Of a DNA stretch of 9,403 nucleotides, positions 1 through 5,296 are shown one piece after another. The notes beneath the pieces are model-generated. The model ran no database searches. It worked only from the letters and a program-made list of their open reading frames with translations, and was not told where the DNA came from. Position 1 is the stretch's first letter, and every line of letters starts with the position of its first letter. The DNA is from an uncultured Massilia sp. (GTDB taxonomy: Bacteria; Pseudomonadota; Gammaproteobacteria; Burkholderiales; Burkholderiaceae): positions 1 through 9,403 of the forward strand of contig CAMPHU010000183.1 in assembly GCA_946886065.1 (NCBI GenBank), written 5' to 3'. The position numbers and the translations under genes are program-made.

Positions 1-179
1 GGCTTGAGGATGCTCTGGGTGTCGACGTAGACACGGGCCGAGGCCTCGTACTGGTTCGGCAGCTTGAACACGACCGCCCATCCGGCCAGGGCGACGACCC
101 AGGTGATGACGACGGCATGCCAGCGGTATTTACCGATGGCTTTCAGGAAAGTAAGAATCAGGGCAGTAATTTCGGCCAT
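1..179 (-). CDS. Chain-length determinant (Wzz-like) protein of an XrtA/PEP-CTERM exopolysaccharide locus, 5' end only
   Basis: The minus strand reads open from ATG at 177-179 to the window edge, giving the first 59 residues. They start MAEITALILTFLKAIGKYRW, continue into one hydrophobic membrane segment (about residues 22-40), then NQYEASARVYVDTQSILK. A short cytoplasmic start, a TM helix and a Y-EAS-A--YVDTQS stretch are typical of the Wzz/polysaccharide co-polymerase family, and this variant resembles the chain-length determinants of XrtA/PEP-CTERM loci. Such inner-membrane proteins set polymer length and usually work with an outer-membrane export protein, here encoded at 1523-2149. The start is preceded by only a weak purine-rich RBS (GAG, about 10 bases upstream). 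Truncated by the window; the rest of the family signature cannot be checked. Confidence 0.85.
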   Translation of the reverse strand, partial: MAEITALILTFLKAIGKYRWHAVVITWVVALAGWAVVFKLPNQYEASARVYVDTQSILK

Positions 180-201
180 CTTGTCTGTCTCGCCAGTGAG
201 T

Positions 202-216
202 GCCCGACAATCGGGC
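202..216 (-). promoter_or_regulatory. Small GC hairpin in the 5' leader of the chain-length gene
   Basis: GCCCGA at 202-207 and TCGGGC at 211-216 form a perfect 6-bp stem around a 3-base loop. It lies about 22 bases upstream of the minus-strand start codon, so it would be part of that mRNA's leader. There is no T-run on either strand, so it is not a classic terminator. A role in mRNA stability or translation is possible but unproven. Confidence 0.35.
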
Positions 217-302
217 TCAACCAATAAACATCTTGCATGATCGCTTGTACCCTAAGCAATTGCAATTACCTATTTTGAAATTGCGCGTTTCCTGCTCCAG
301 AG

Positions 303-329
303 TGCAAACTGTTTGCAACAGAACTTCTG
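303..329. repeat. Two adjacent perfect odd palindromes
   Basis: TGCAAAC-T-GTTTGCA (303-317) is a perfect 15-bp palindrome with a central T. It is followed after one base by CAGAA-C-TTCTG (319-329), a perfect 11-bp palindrome. Their position in the middle of a divergent intergenic region fits operator sites for a dimeric regulator. The regulator is unknown. Confidence 0.45.
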
Positions 330-383
330 CACCGCAACAAAATTACCGGTTTTTACACGGTTTTTCATCCCGTTTCTGTTGCA
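314..383. repeat. 10-bp inverted repeat with 50-bp spacing
   Basis: TGCAACAGAA at 314-323 is exactly reverse-complemented by TTCTGTTGCA at 374-383. The left arm overlaps the pair of palindromes at 303-329, so the same sequence family occurs three times. This could be two regulator sites brought together by looping, or a stem in a long leader RNA. Confidence 0.4.
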
Positions 384-497
384 TTATCGCAAACATTCGC
401 AAGCTCGGGTGATTGTATTTTTCTAAACCCTTTTGGGTTCCACGGACCGCAGGTGGGGATGAAGCTAGTAGCAAAGCAATAAGTTTGTTGCTGTATG

Positions 498-523
498 TTA
501 AACATGCTTATTGTAATGTTTAA
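498..523. promoter_or_regulatory. 8-bp inverted repeat TTAAACAT-N10-ATGTTTAA
   Basis: The arms TTAAACAT (498-505) and ATGTTTAA (516-523) are perfectly complementary around a 10-base spacer. The half-sites are 18 bp apart centre to centre, close to two helical turns, as expected for a dimer-bound operator. A TAAAAT hexamer at 521-526 that could act as a -10 box overlaps the right arm, but its -35 partner (TTAAAC, 498-503) is poor. It lies about 80 bp ahead of the protease start. Confidence 0.4.
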
Positions 524-544
524 AATGGGAAAGGGCCTGCACGA

Positions 545-560
545 TTGGCACGCGCGGGCT
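545..560 (+). promoter_or_regulatory. Sigma-54-like -24 element with imperfect -12 (doubtful)
   Basis: TTGGCACG at 545-552 is a perfect -24 half of a sigma-54 promoter, upstream of the protease gene. The expected -12 GC is displaced: the only GC (558-559) gives 9 rather than 10 bases between GG and GC, and TT is replaced by GG. Sigma-54 spacing is known to be strict, so this may be a decayed or chance element. Confidence 0.2.
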
Positions 561-601
561 CCTGAGCGAGCACAGATGTACCGAATGAATGTGATAGGCG
601 T

Positions 602-1372
602 ATGACAAGAATTGAGCTGGGGCGGCGCGCCGCCTGTGTCGTGTTGGGGAGCCTGCTGGCCTTGCCGGTCCTGGCCGCAAGCCTGCCGGAAACGGCGGCG
701 GCAGTGAAGAAATCCGTGGTCGGGGTTGGCACCTATCAGAAGACCCGCAGCCCGGCGACCGTGTTCGTCGGCACCGGCTTCGTGGTGGGCGACGGCTTGA
801 GCGTGGTGACCAATGCCCACGTGGTGCCCGATACCCTGAACGGGGCGCGCCTGGAAGAGCTGGGCGTGGTGGTGGGCGCGGGCGAGCAGATCGCCTTCCG
901 CCCCGCCACCCTGGTGGCGCTCGACCGCGAGCACGACCTGGCCCACCTGCGCCTGAGCGGAACGCCGCTGCCGGCCCTGAGCCTGGGCGATTCCGACAAG
1001 GCGGTGGAAGGGCAGGACCTGGCCTTTACCGGCTATCCGCTGGGGATGAACCTCGGCCTCTACGCCGCCACCCACCGCGCCCTGCTGGCGGCGGTCACGC
1101 CGGTGGTGCGGCCGTCCCTGAGCGCGCGCGGCCTGGATGTGCGCGCCATCGCCCAGCTCCAGCGCTCCTCCTTCCAGGTGTTCCAGCTCGACGCCACCGC
1201 CTACCCGGGCAACAGCGGCAGCCCGCTCTACGATCCGGCCAGCGGCACGGTGCTGGGGGTGATCAATGCCGTGTTCGTGAAGGGCCTCAAGGAGACGGCG
1301 ATCAGCAATCCGAGCGGGATCACCTACGCCATCCCGGCGCGCTACGTGCACGCCCTGTTGCAGCGCAAGTGA
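602..1372 (+). CDS. Secreted trypsin-like serine protease (S1/DegP-type catalytic domain, no PDZ)
   Basis: A 256-residue protein. An N-terminal signal peptide is visible (two Arg, then a hydrophobic run at about 10-24 and a VLAA cleavage area), so the enzyme should act in the periplasm or outside the cell. The catalytic triad of the chymotrypsin fold can be placed: His73 in TNAHVV, Asp112 in EHDLAHL and Ser205 in YPGNSGSPLYDP. The GTGFVVGDG stretch just before the His is also typical. The chain ends soon after the protease fold (IPARYVHALLQRK), so it lacks the PDZ domains of DegP/DegS. The ATG at 602 has a weak AGG five bases upstream. The gene lies between the two halves of the exopolysaccharide machinery, which suggests a role in processing exported or surface proteins, but the substrate is unknown. 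A 150-bp gap with its own candidate promoter separates it from the next gene. Confidence 0.9.
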   Translation: MTRIELGRRAACVVLGSLLALPVLAASLPETAAAVKKSVVGVGTYQKTRSPATVFVGTGFVVGDGLSVVTNAHVVPDTLNGARLEELGVVVGAGEQIAFRPATLVALDREHDLAHLRLSGTPLPALSLGDSDKAVEGQDLAFTGYPLGMNLGLYAATHRALLAAVTPVVRPSLSARGLDVRAIAQLQRSSFQVFQLDATAYPGNSGSPLYDPASGTVLGVINAVFVKGLKETAISNPSGITYAIPARYVHALLQRK

Positions 1373-1417
1373 TAAAAATGGAAGTATTTCAACCGTGCAC
1401 GCATTTCGGCAGGCTGC

Positions 1418-1428
1418 TGTTATACAAT
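1418..1428 (+). promoter_or_regulatory. Candidate extended -10 promoter for the export gene
   Basis: The AT-rich gap 1373-1522 contains TGTTATACAAT (1418-1428), which offers an extended -10 (TG-N-TATACA) or a TACAAT -10 one dinucleotide further on. No good -35 is present at 16-18 bp. If used, the leader to the GTG at 1523 would be roughly 90 bases. Nothing else is recognised in this gap. Confidence 0.3.
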
Positions 1429-1522
1429 AACCACGCTTGTTAATCGCTGAATAACATTTTTGGATCGCAAGACGATGCCGCGCAGGCAAGCCGCCGCGCG
1501 CTGCCGTGCGAAGGGAGTCGAC

Positions 1523-2149
1523 GTGAGCAAACTGATGCATCTGATGAAATATGCCGCGGCCGCCGGCGTTGCGGGCTGTCTGCTGCTGCTGGGCGGCTGC
1601 GCCAGCAAGGGCGCCCCGAGCCAGGCCATGATGGCGCCGGTCAACCAGGACTACCTGATCGGCCCGGGCGACAGCGTCAACATCATCGTCTGGCGCAATC
1701 CGGAAGTGTCGATGTCGGTCCCGGTGCGTCCGGACGGCAAGATCACCACCCCGCTGGTGGAAGACCTGCCGGCCGCCGGCAAGACCTCGACCCAGCTCGC
1801 GCGCGACATCGAACAGGCCCTGGCCAAGTTCATCCAGCAGCCGGTCGTGACCGTCATCGTCACCAACTTCATCGGCAACTACAGCGAACAGATCCGCGTG
1901 ATCGGCCAGGCGGCGCGTCCGCAAGCCTTGCCGTACCGCCGCGACATGTCGCTGATGGATGTGCTGATCGCGGTCGGCGGCGTCACCGAATTCGCTGCCG
2001 GCAACAAGGCGACCATCGTGCGCACCGTCGACGGCAAGCAGGAAAAACTGCCCGTCCGCCTCGACGCCCTGCTCAAGGATGGCGACATCTCGGCGAACGT
2101 GATGATGCGCCCGGGCGACATCCTGGTGGTGCCGGAAAGCTTCTTCTGA
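1523..2149 (+). CDS. Polysaccharide export lipoprotein, Wza-like (XrtA/PEP-CTERM exopolysaccharide export)
   Basis: A 208-residue protein read from GTG 1523, chosen because AAGGGAG (1511-1517) sits five bases upstream and because this start puts a clean lipoprotein signal at the N-terminus. An in-frame start at 1460 would add 21 charged residues ahead of the signal and has no good RBS. The lipobox LLGGC places the lipidated Cys at residue 26. The Poly_export domain follows (about 43-115, beginning DYLIGPGDSVNIIVWRNPE), then an SLBB-type domain (about 120-170, with VIGQAARPQALPYR and MDVLIAVGGVTEFA). Proteins of this family form the outer-membrane or periplasmic channel that exports capsule or exopolysaccharide. 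The length is that of the short XrtA-locus type, not full-size Wza (about 380 residues). The partner chain-length protein is encoded divergently at 1-179, an arrangement that splits the usual pair around the protease gene. Confidence 0.92.
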   Translation: MSKLMHLMKYAAAAGVAGCLLLLGGCASKGAPSQAMMAPVNQDYLIGPGDSVNIIVWRNPEVSMSVPVRPDGKITTPLVEDLPAAGKTSTQLARDIEQALAKFIQQPVVTVIVTNFIGNYSEQIRVIGQAARPQALPYRRDMSLMDVLIAVGGVTEFAAGNKATIVRTVDGKQEKLPVRLDALLKDGDISANVMMRPGDILVVPESFF

Positions 2150-2154
2150 ACGGC

Positions 2155-2171
2155 TGTCGATAATTTTTACA
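2155..2171 (+). promoter_or_regulatory. Putative enhancer site 1, TGTCGA-N5-TTTACA
   Basis: TGTCGA (2155-2160), five AT bases and TTTACA (2166-2171) form an imperfect dyad just after the export gene stop codon. It is centred about 130 bp upstream of the -24 element at 2293, within the usual range for NtrC-family activators. The same motif recurs upstream of the second sigma-54 promoter (7678-7694); over the surrounding 19 bases the two copies agree at 16 positions. Confidence 0.4.
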
Positions 2172-2292
2172 AAACGGGGCGTTCCCAAACTACAATGGCT
2201 TGAGCGCGCAAACCGCCTGCGGCGGCTACGTGCCTGTTTCGTAACGACTTTTTTCCTGAATGCAATGCATTAAGGAAAGCTACGGAAGAGTC

Positions 2293-2308
2293 GGGCACGT
2301 TTTTTGCA
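2293..2308 (+). promoter_or_regulatory. Sigma-54 (-24/-12) promoter for the PqqD/kinase operon
   Basis: GGGCACG-TTTT-TTGCA at 2293-2308 matches the sigma-54 consensus TGGCACG-N4-TTGCA at every fixed position except the first. The spacing is exact, with GG (2294-2295) and GC (2306-2307) separated by 10 bases. Transcription should start near 2319, leaving a leader of about 50 bases before the chosen GTG at 2369. Activation would need an ATP-dependent enhancer-binding protein. In PEP-CTERM systems the PrsR family is the known candidate, but it is not encoded here. An IHF-like sequence (ATGCAA-N4-TTA, 2260-2272) lies just upstream but is only a partial match. Confidence 0.75.
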
Positions 2309-2368
2309 ACTGTCTGCATTACCGTGCAGGCAGGCGCCGACCGGCGATCAAAACTCGAGGAACCCGAC

Positions 2369-2938
2369 GTGGCTACCGAACACCAACCCGACCAAACACC
2401 TCCCCCGACTCTGGATGCCCGCGGAGCGGCCCGCCGCCGTCTGGGCAAGGCTGGCCTGGGCGCGGCCGGCGTGCTGTGGACGCTCGAGAGCAGGGCGGCG
2501 ATGAAAGCCGGCGCCATCTGCGAGGCGCCCTCGGCCGCCCTGTCCGGCGGCCTGGACAGCACCTACGGTCCGAAGACCACGTGCATCGGCCGCTCGCCGG
2601 GCTACTGGAGCCGCGCCCACCATGCCTGGCCGTGCTCGCGCACCATCACTTTCGCCGAAGTCTTCCCCTGCTACGGCACGAACAAGGATACCTACGGCAA
2701 GGCGACCATGATGGAAGTCCTGGTCGACAAATCCTTCGACCGCTACAACCTGGGCCGCCATCTGGTCGCCAACTACCTGAACGTGCTGTCCGGGAAATCG
2801 AGCTTCCTGAGCGTCGCCACCCTGGTCGAGATGTGGACCGAGCTGCAGGCCACCGGCCATTACAGCCCGGCGCCGAAGGTGTACTGGACCGCGGAACAGA
2901 CCAAGCGCTACCTGGAATCCACCTACGGTGGAGCCTGA
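2369..2938 (+). CDS. Exported Cys-containing SPGYW-motif protein, possible substrate of the downstream PqqD/kinase genes
   Basis: A 189-residue protein from GTG 2369. GAGG at 2357-2360 gives an RBS, and the in-frame GTG at 2324 would lie only five bases after the predicted sigma-54 transcription start. The N-terminus is Pro/Gln-rich, then RRRLGK (22-27), a hydrophobic stretch (28-39) and ESRAA (40-44), which resembles a twin-arginine signal. Next come Cys51, an APSAALSGGLDS segment, then Cys72, SPGYWSRAHHAWP (76-88), Cys89 and Cys101. The rest is probably helical (LGRHLVANYLNVLSG, VATLVEMWTELQATG) and ends YLESTYGGA. From memory, an SPGYWKNHP-AWP motif followed by TFAEVF and L-N-LSG helices recurs in many bacterial secreted proteins of unknown function; here KN-P is replaced by SRAH. 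It overlaps the PqqD gene by 11 bases. Function unknown; being first in a PqqD/kinase/nucleotidyltransferase operon makes it a candidate modified substrate. That is inference. Confidence 0.75.
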   Translation: MATEHQPDQTPPPTLDARGAARRRLGKAGLGAAGVLWTLESRAAMKAGAICEAPSAALSGGLDSTYGPKTTCIGRSPGYWSRAHHAWPCSRTITFAEVFPCYGTNKDTYGKATMMEVLVDKSFDRYNLGRHLVANYLNVLSGKSSFLSVATLVEMWTELQATGHYSPAPKVYWTAEQTKRYLESTYGGA

Positions 2939-3206
2939 CGCGCGCCTGTGGCGCGTCGTGCCCGGACAGTCGCTCGCCTGCCGCGAATGGGAGGATGGGG
3001 CGGTCCTGTTCAACAGCCTGTCCGGCGCCACCCACCAGCTGTCGGATGCCGCGCTGTGGCTGCTGGACGCCCTGGCGCAGGCTCCGGCCAGTCCCGCCAC
3101 CCTGGCGGCCGCGCTGCACGCGCAGGACGCCGGGGAGGTCGATCCCGGCCAGCTCGCCGCCCTCCTGCATGACCTGAACCGCCTGCATCTCGTCGAACCA
3201 TGCTGA
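2928..3206 (+). CDS. PqqD-like small peptide chaperone (HprK-related kinase system)
   Basis: A 92-residue protein with the PqqD pattern: an early strand pair (WEDGAVLFNSLSGATHQLSDAA, about residues 22-43), a helix (LWLLDALAQA), then SPATLAAALHAQ and a C-terminal helix (LAALLHDLNRLHLVEPC). PqqD folds as a small winged helix that binds leader peptides and presents them to modifying enzymes. A subgroup is known to occur next to HprK-related kinases, as here. The GTG start overlaps the end of the preceding gene by 11 bases, and its stop overlaps the kinase start by 7 bases, so translation is probably coupled across all three. It ends in a Cys, an unusual but unexplained detail. The identity of the bound peptide is unknown; the upstream protein is the obvious candidate. 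Confidence 0.82.
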   Translation: MEPDARLWRVVPGQSLACREWEDGAVLFNSLSGATHQLSDAALWLLDALAQAPASPATLAAALHAQDAGEVDPGQLAALLHDLNRLHLVEPC

Positions 3207-4120
3207 CCGTGTCGTCCCTCGCGCCCGCGCAGCTGCGTGCGCGCCTGCGCGGCCCCGGCCTCGATCTGCGCACCGGGCCCTTCACCAGCCGCATCACCAG
3301 CAATATTCCCCACCTGGCGGAAGGGATCGCGCTGCTGTACGCCGATTATCCGGTCGCGGAGCCGGGCGGCTTTGCCGACTTCCACGTCAACCTGCGCCAG
3401 CCGGGCGGCCTGCGCCGCTGGTTCCGGCCCCAGGTGCGCTTCGACCAGGACGGCCTGACTCCTTTCAAGCCGCTGCCCCTGGCCCAGGCCTATCCGATGC
3501 TCGAATGGGTGCTCAACTGGTGCGTGACCAACCGCGCCCACAGCTACCTGATCGTGCACGGCGCCGTGGTCGAAAAGCACGGCCGCGCCGTGATCCTGCC
3601 GGCCCCGCCCGGCTCCGGCAAGAGCACCCTGTGCGCGGCCCTGGTGTGCCGCGGCTGGCGCCTGCTGTCGGACGAACTGACCCTGATCCGGCACCATGAC
3701 GGCGCGATCGTCCCGGTGCCGCGCCCGGTGAGCCTGAAGAACGCCTCGATCGGGGTGATCCGGGCCTTTTCGCCGGAGGCGGTGTTCGCGCCGCCGGTGG
3801 AAGGCACGGCCAAGGGCACGATCGGACACATGAAGGCGCCGCCGCAGAGCGTGGCGCGCGCCGCCGAGGCGGCCCGTCCCTGCGCCGTGGTGTTTCCGCG
3901 CTACGAAGCGGGTGCCGCCACCAGCCTCCAGGCATTGGGCAAGGCCGAGACCTTCATGCGGGTGGCCGACAACGCCTTCAATTACGCCCTGCTCGGCGAA
4001 CGCGGCTTCGCCACCCTGGGCGCCCTGGCGGACGCCTGCGCCGGACTGGAATTCAGCTACAGCAATCTGGACGAGGCGATGGCCGTGTTCGAGCGCCTGG
4101 CAAACGGAGAGCAGGCATGA
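3200..4120 (+). CDS. HprK-related P-loop kinase
   Basis: A 306-residue protein. A Walker A loop, APPGSGKST (residues 135-143, Lys141), follows VIVHG-type strands (SYLIVHGAVVEKHGRAVILPA). A Walker B-like LLSDELTLI follows at about 155-163 with Asp158. Both features and the spacing are those of proteins related to the C-terminal domain of HPr kinase/phosphorylase. The long N-terminal part (1-130) is unlike the HPrK N-domain, and the P-loop differs from the GESG-GKSE form of true HPr kinase, so regulation of PTS sugar uptake is unlikely. Related kinases phosphorylate ribosomally made peptides (for example in paeninodin-type lasso peptide clusters). The ATG overlaps the PqqD stop and the stop overlaps the next ATG (ATGA), so it is within one operon. 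Substrate unknown. Confidence 0.85.
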   Translation: MLTVSSLAPAQLRARLRGPGLDLRTGPFTSRITSNIPHLAEGIALLYADYPVAEPGGFADFHVNLRQPGGLRRWFRPQVRFDQDGLTPFKPLPLAQAYPMLEWVLNWCVTNRAHSYLIVHGAVVEKHGRAVILPAPPGSGKSTLCAALVCRGWRLLSDELTLIRHHDGAIVPVPRPVSLKNASIGVIRAFSPEAVFAPPVEGTAKGTIGHMKAPPQSVARAAEAARPCAVVFPRYEAGAATSLQALGKAETFMRVADNAFNYALLGERGFATLGALADACAGLEFSYSNLDEAMAVFERLANGEQA

Positions 4121-5205
4121 GGCAGCCGCTGTTGCTGTCGCTACTGCGCGACCCCGCCGCCGCCATCCGCTTCGCGCCGCGGGAATGGGACCTGCTGCTG
4201 CGCCAGGCCGCCGGCGCCGGGATGAGCGCGACCGTGCTGTCCCTGCTGGAAGACGGCGGCCTGCTGGACGCGGTGCCGCCGGCGCCGCGCGAGCACCTGG
4301 AATGGACCCGGGCCGTGTCCGACCGCCATGCGCGCGCGGTGCGCTTCGAGGTGGCGCGCATCCGCGAGGCGCTGGCCAGCCTGGGCCTGCCGGTGATCCT
4401 GCTCAAGGGCGCGGCCTATGCGCTGGCCGCGCTGCCGGCCGGGCGCGGACGCGTGTTTTCCGACATCGATATCCTGGTGCCCAAGGACGAGCTGGGCCGG
4501 GTCGAGGCCGCCCTGATGCTGGCGGGCTGGGCCACCACCCACCACGACGCCTACGACCAGCGCTATTACCGCCAGTGGATGCACGAGCTGCCGCCCATGG
4601 TCCATATCCACCGCGGCAATGCGATCGACGTGCATCACGCGATCCTGCCCGAGACCGCGCCCGCGCGGCCGGATCCGGACAAGCTGCGCGCCGCCGCCGT
4701 TCCCGTGCCCGGCGGGGAAGGGCTGTGGACGCTGGGCCCGCATGACATGTTCCTGCACAGCGCCGTGCACCTGTTCTGGGACGGGGAATTCAATCACGGC
4801 CTGCGCGACCTGTTCGACCTGCACCGGCTGGCGCTGCACTTCGGCGCCCGGCCCGGCTTCTGGGAAGGCCTGGCGGCGCGCGCACGCGAGCTGGAACTGG
4901 CGCGCCCGCTGTTCTATGCGCTGCGCTACTGCGCGCGCATGCTGGGCACGCCGGTGCCGGCGGCGGTGCTGGCCCAGGCGGAGCAGGGCGGCGGACGGCC
5001 GAACGGCGCCCTGCTGGCGCTGATGGACGCGCTGTTCCTGCGCGCCCTGAGGCCGCCGCACCCCAGCTGCGGCGGTCCGGCGGTGGCGCTCGCGCACGGC
5101 GCGCTCTATATACGCGGCAACTGGCTGCGCATGCCGCCGCTGATGCTGTCGCGCCACCTGTTCCACAAGGCCTTCATTTCGCCAAGACAGGCCGAGGCGG
5201 CCTGA
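4117..5205 (+). CDS. Nucleotidyltransferase family protein (Nuc-transf type)
   Basis: A 362-residue cytoplasmic protein. The diagnostic segment is PVILLKGAAYAL (about residues 91-102) followed by VFSDIDILVPKDEL (113-126), where Asp116 and Asp118 would bind the metal ion and nucleotide as in the polymerase-beta nucleotidyltransferase fold. Further conserved-looking pieces are IDVHHAILPE and HDMFLHSAVHLFWDGEFNHGLRDLFDLH, typical of the uncharacterised nucleotidyltransferase family found with lasso-peptide and HprK-related genes. The start overlaps the kinase stop as ATGA, and GGAG at 4106-4109 serves as RBS. It probably transfers a nucleotide or a nucleotide-derived group to the product of the kinase/PqqD system, by analogy to kinase/nucleotidyltransferase pairs. 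This reaction is inferred and has not been shown for this family. Confidence 0.82.
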   Translation: MRQPLLLSLLRDPAAAIRFAPREWDLLLRQAAGAGMSATVLSLLEDGGLLDAVPPAPREHLEWTRAVSDRHARAVRFEVARIREALASLGLPVILLKGAAYALAALPAGRGRVFSDIDILVPKDELGRVEAALMLAGWATTHHDAYDQRYYRQWMHELPPMVHIHRGNAIDVHHAILPETAPARPDPDKLRAAAVPVPGGEGLWTLGPHDMFLHSAVHLFWDGEFNHGLRDLFDLHRLALHFGARPGFWEGLAARARELELARPLFYALRYCARMLGTPVPAAVLAQAEQGGGRPNGALLALMDALFLRALRPPHPSCGGPAVALAHGALYIRGNWLRMPPLMLSRHLFHKAFISPRQAEAA

Positions 5206-5296
5206 GGGGTGGTGCACTGCGGAGGAATGGCATACTATTAACAGATTGCCCCTTCGGCCCTTGCGATTCATCCAACATAATTCGCGGACAGGACAC

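Larger units (their letters stand above)
180..601. other. Divergent intergenic region, 422 bp, AT-rich, no gene seen
   Basis: This stretch separates the minus-strand chain-length gene from the plus-strand protease gene and must hold promoters for both. Its base composition is clearly more AT-rich than the flanking genes. Short reading frames here have no RBS and no recognisable protein. It contains several palindromes (listed separately), a small AACCC/GGGTT hairpin with a TTTT loop at 426-439, and a TTGGCACG element at 545-552. I could not find a convincing sigma-70 or sigma-54 promoter for the minus-strand gene. Confidence 0.6.

Noticed and set aside
200..412. Small plus-strand reading frame in the divergent intergenic region
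   Set aside because: No RBS, GTG start inside a hairpin, no recognisable protein, and AT-rich non-coding composition.
365..2188. Very long minus-strand open frame opposite the protease and export genes
   Set aside because: It is the shadow of two well-supported plus-strand genes in GC-rich DNA; its composition (His, Gln, Arg and Ala runs) is typical of antisense frames and it has no recognisable domain.
2166..2196. Sigma-70 promoter TTTACA / TACAAT
   Set aside because: Both hexamers match 5 of 6, but the spacer is 19 bp. TTTACA is better explained as part of the dyad that also precedes the other sigma-54 promoter. It could still be a weak second promoter.
2213..2225. CCGCC-TGC-GGCGG hairpin after the export gene as a terminator
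   Set aside because: Only a 5-bp stem, and no T-run follows directly (the nearest T tract is about 25 bases away).
2260..3177. Plus-strand open frame overlapping the SPGYW and PqqD genes
   Set aside because: Starts upstream of the predicted sigma-54 transcription start and reads through real genes in another frame, giving Arg/Pro-rich shadow protein.
3200..4120. True HPr kinase/phosphorylase for PTS regulation
   Set aside because: Different N-terminal part and P-loop, and no PTS, HPr or rpoN genes beside it; the neighbours are PqqD and nucleotidyltransferase genes.
2369..5205. Complete lasso-peptide gene cluster
   Set aside because: The kinase, nucleotidyltransferase and PqqD-like genes resemble tailoring parts, but no asparagine-synthetase-like cyclase, leader protease or short precursor gene is present in the window.
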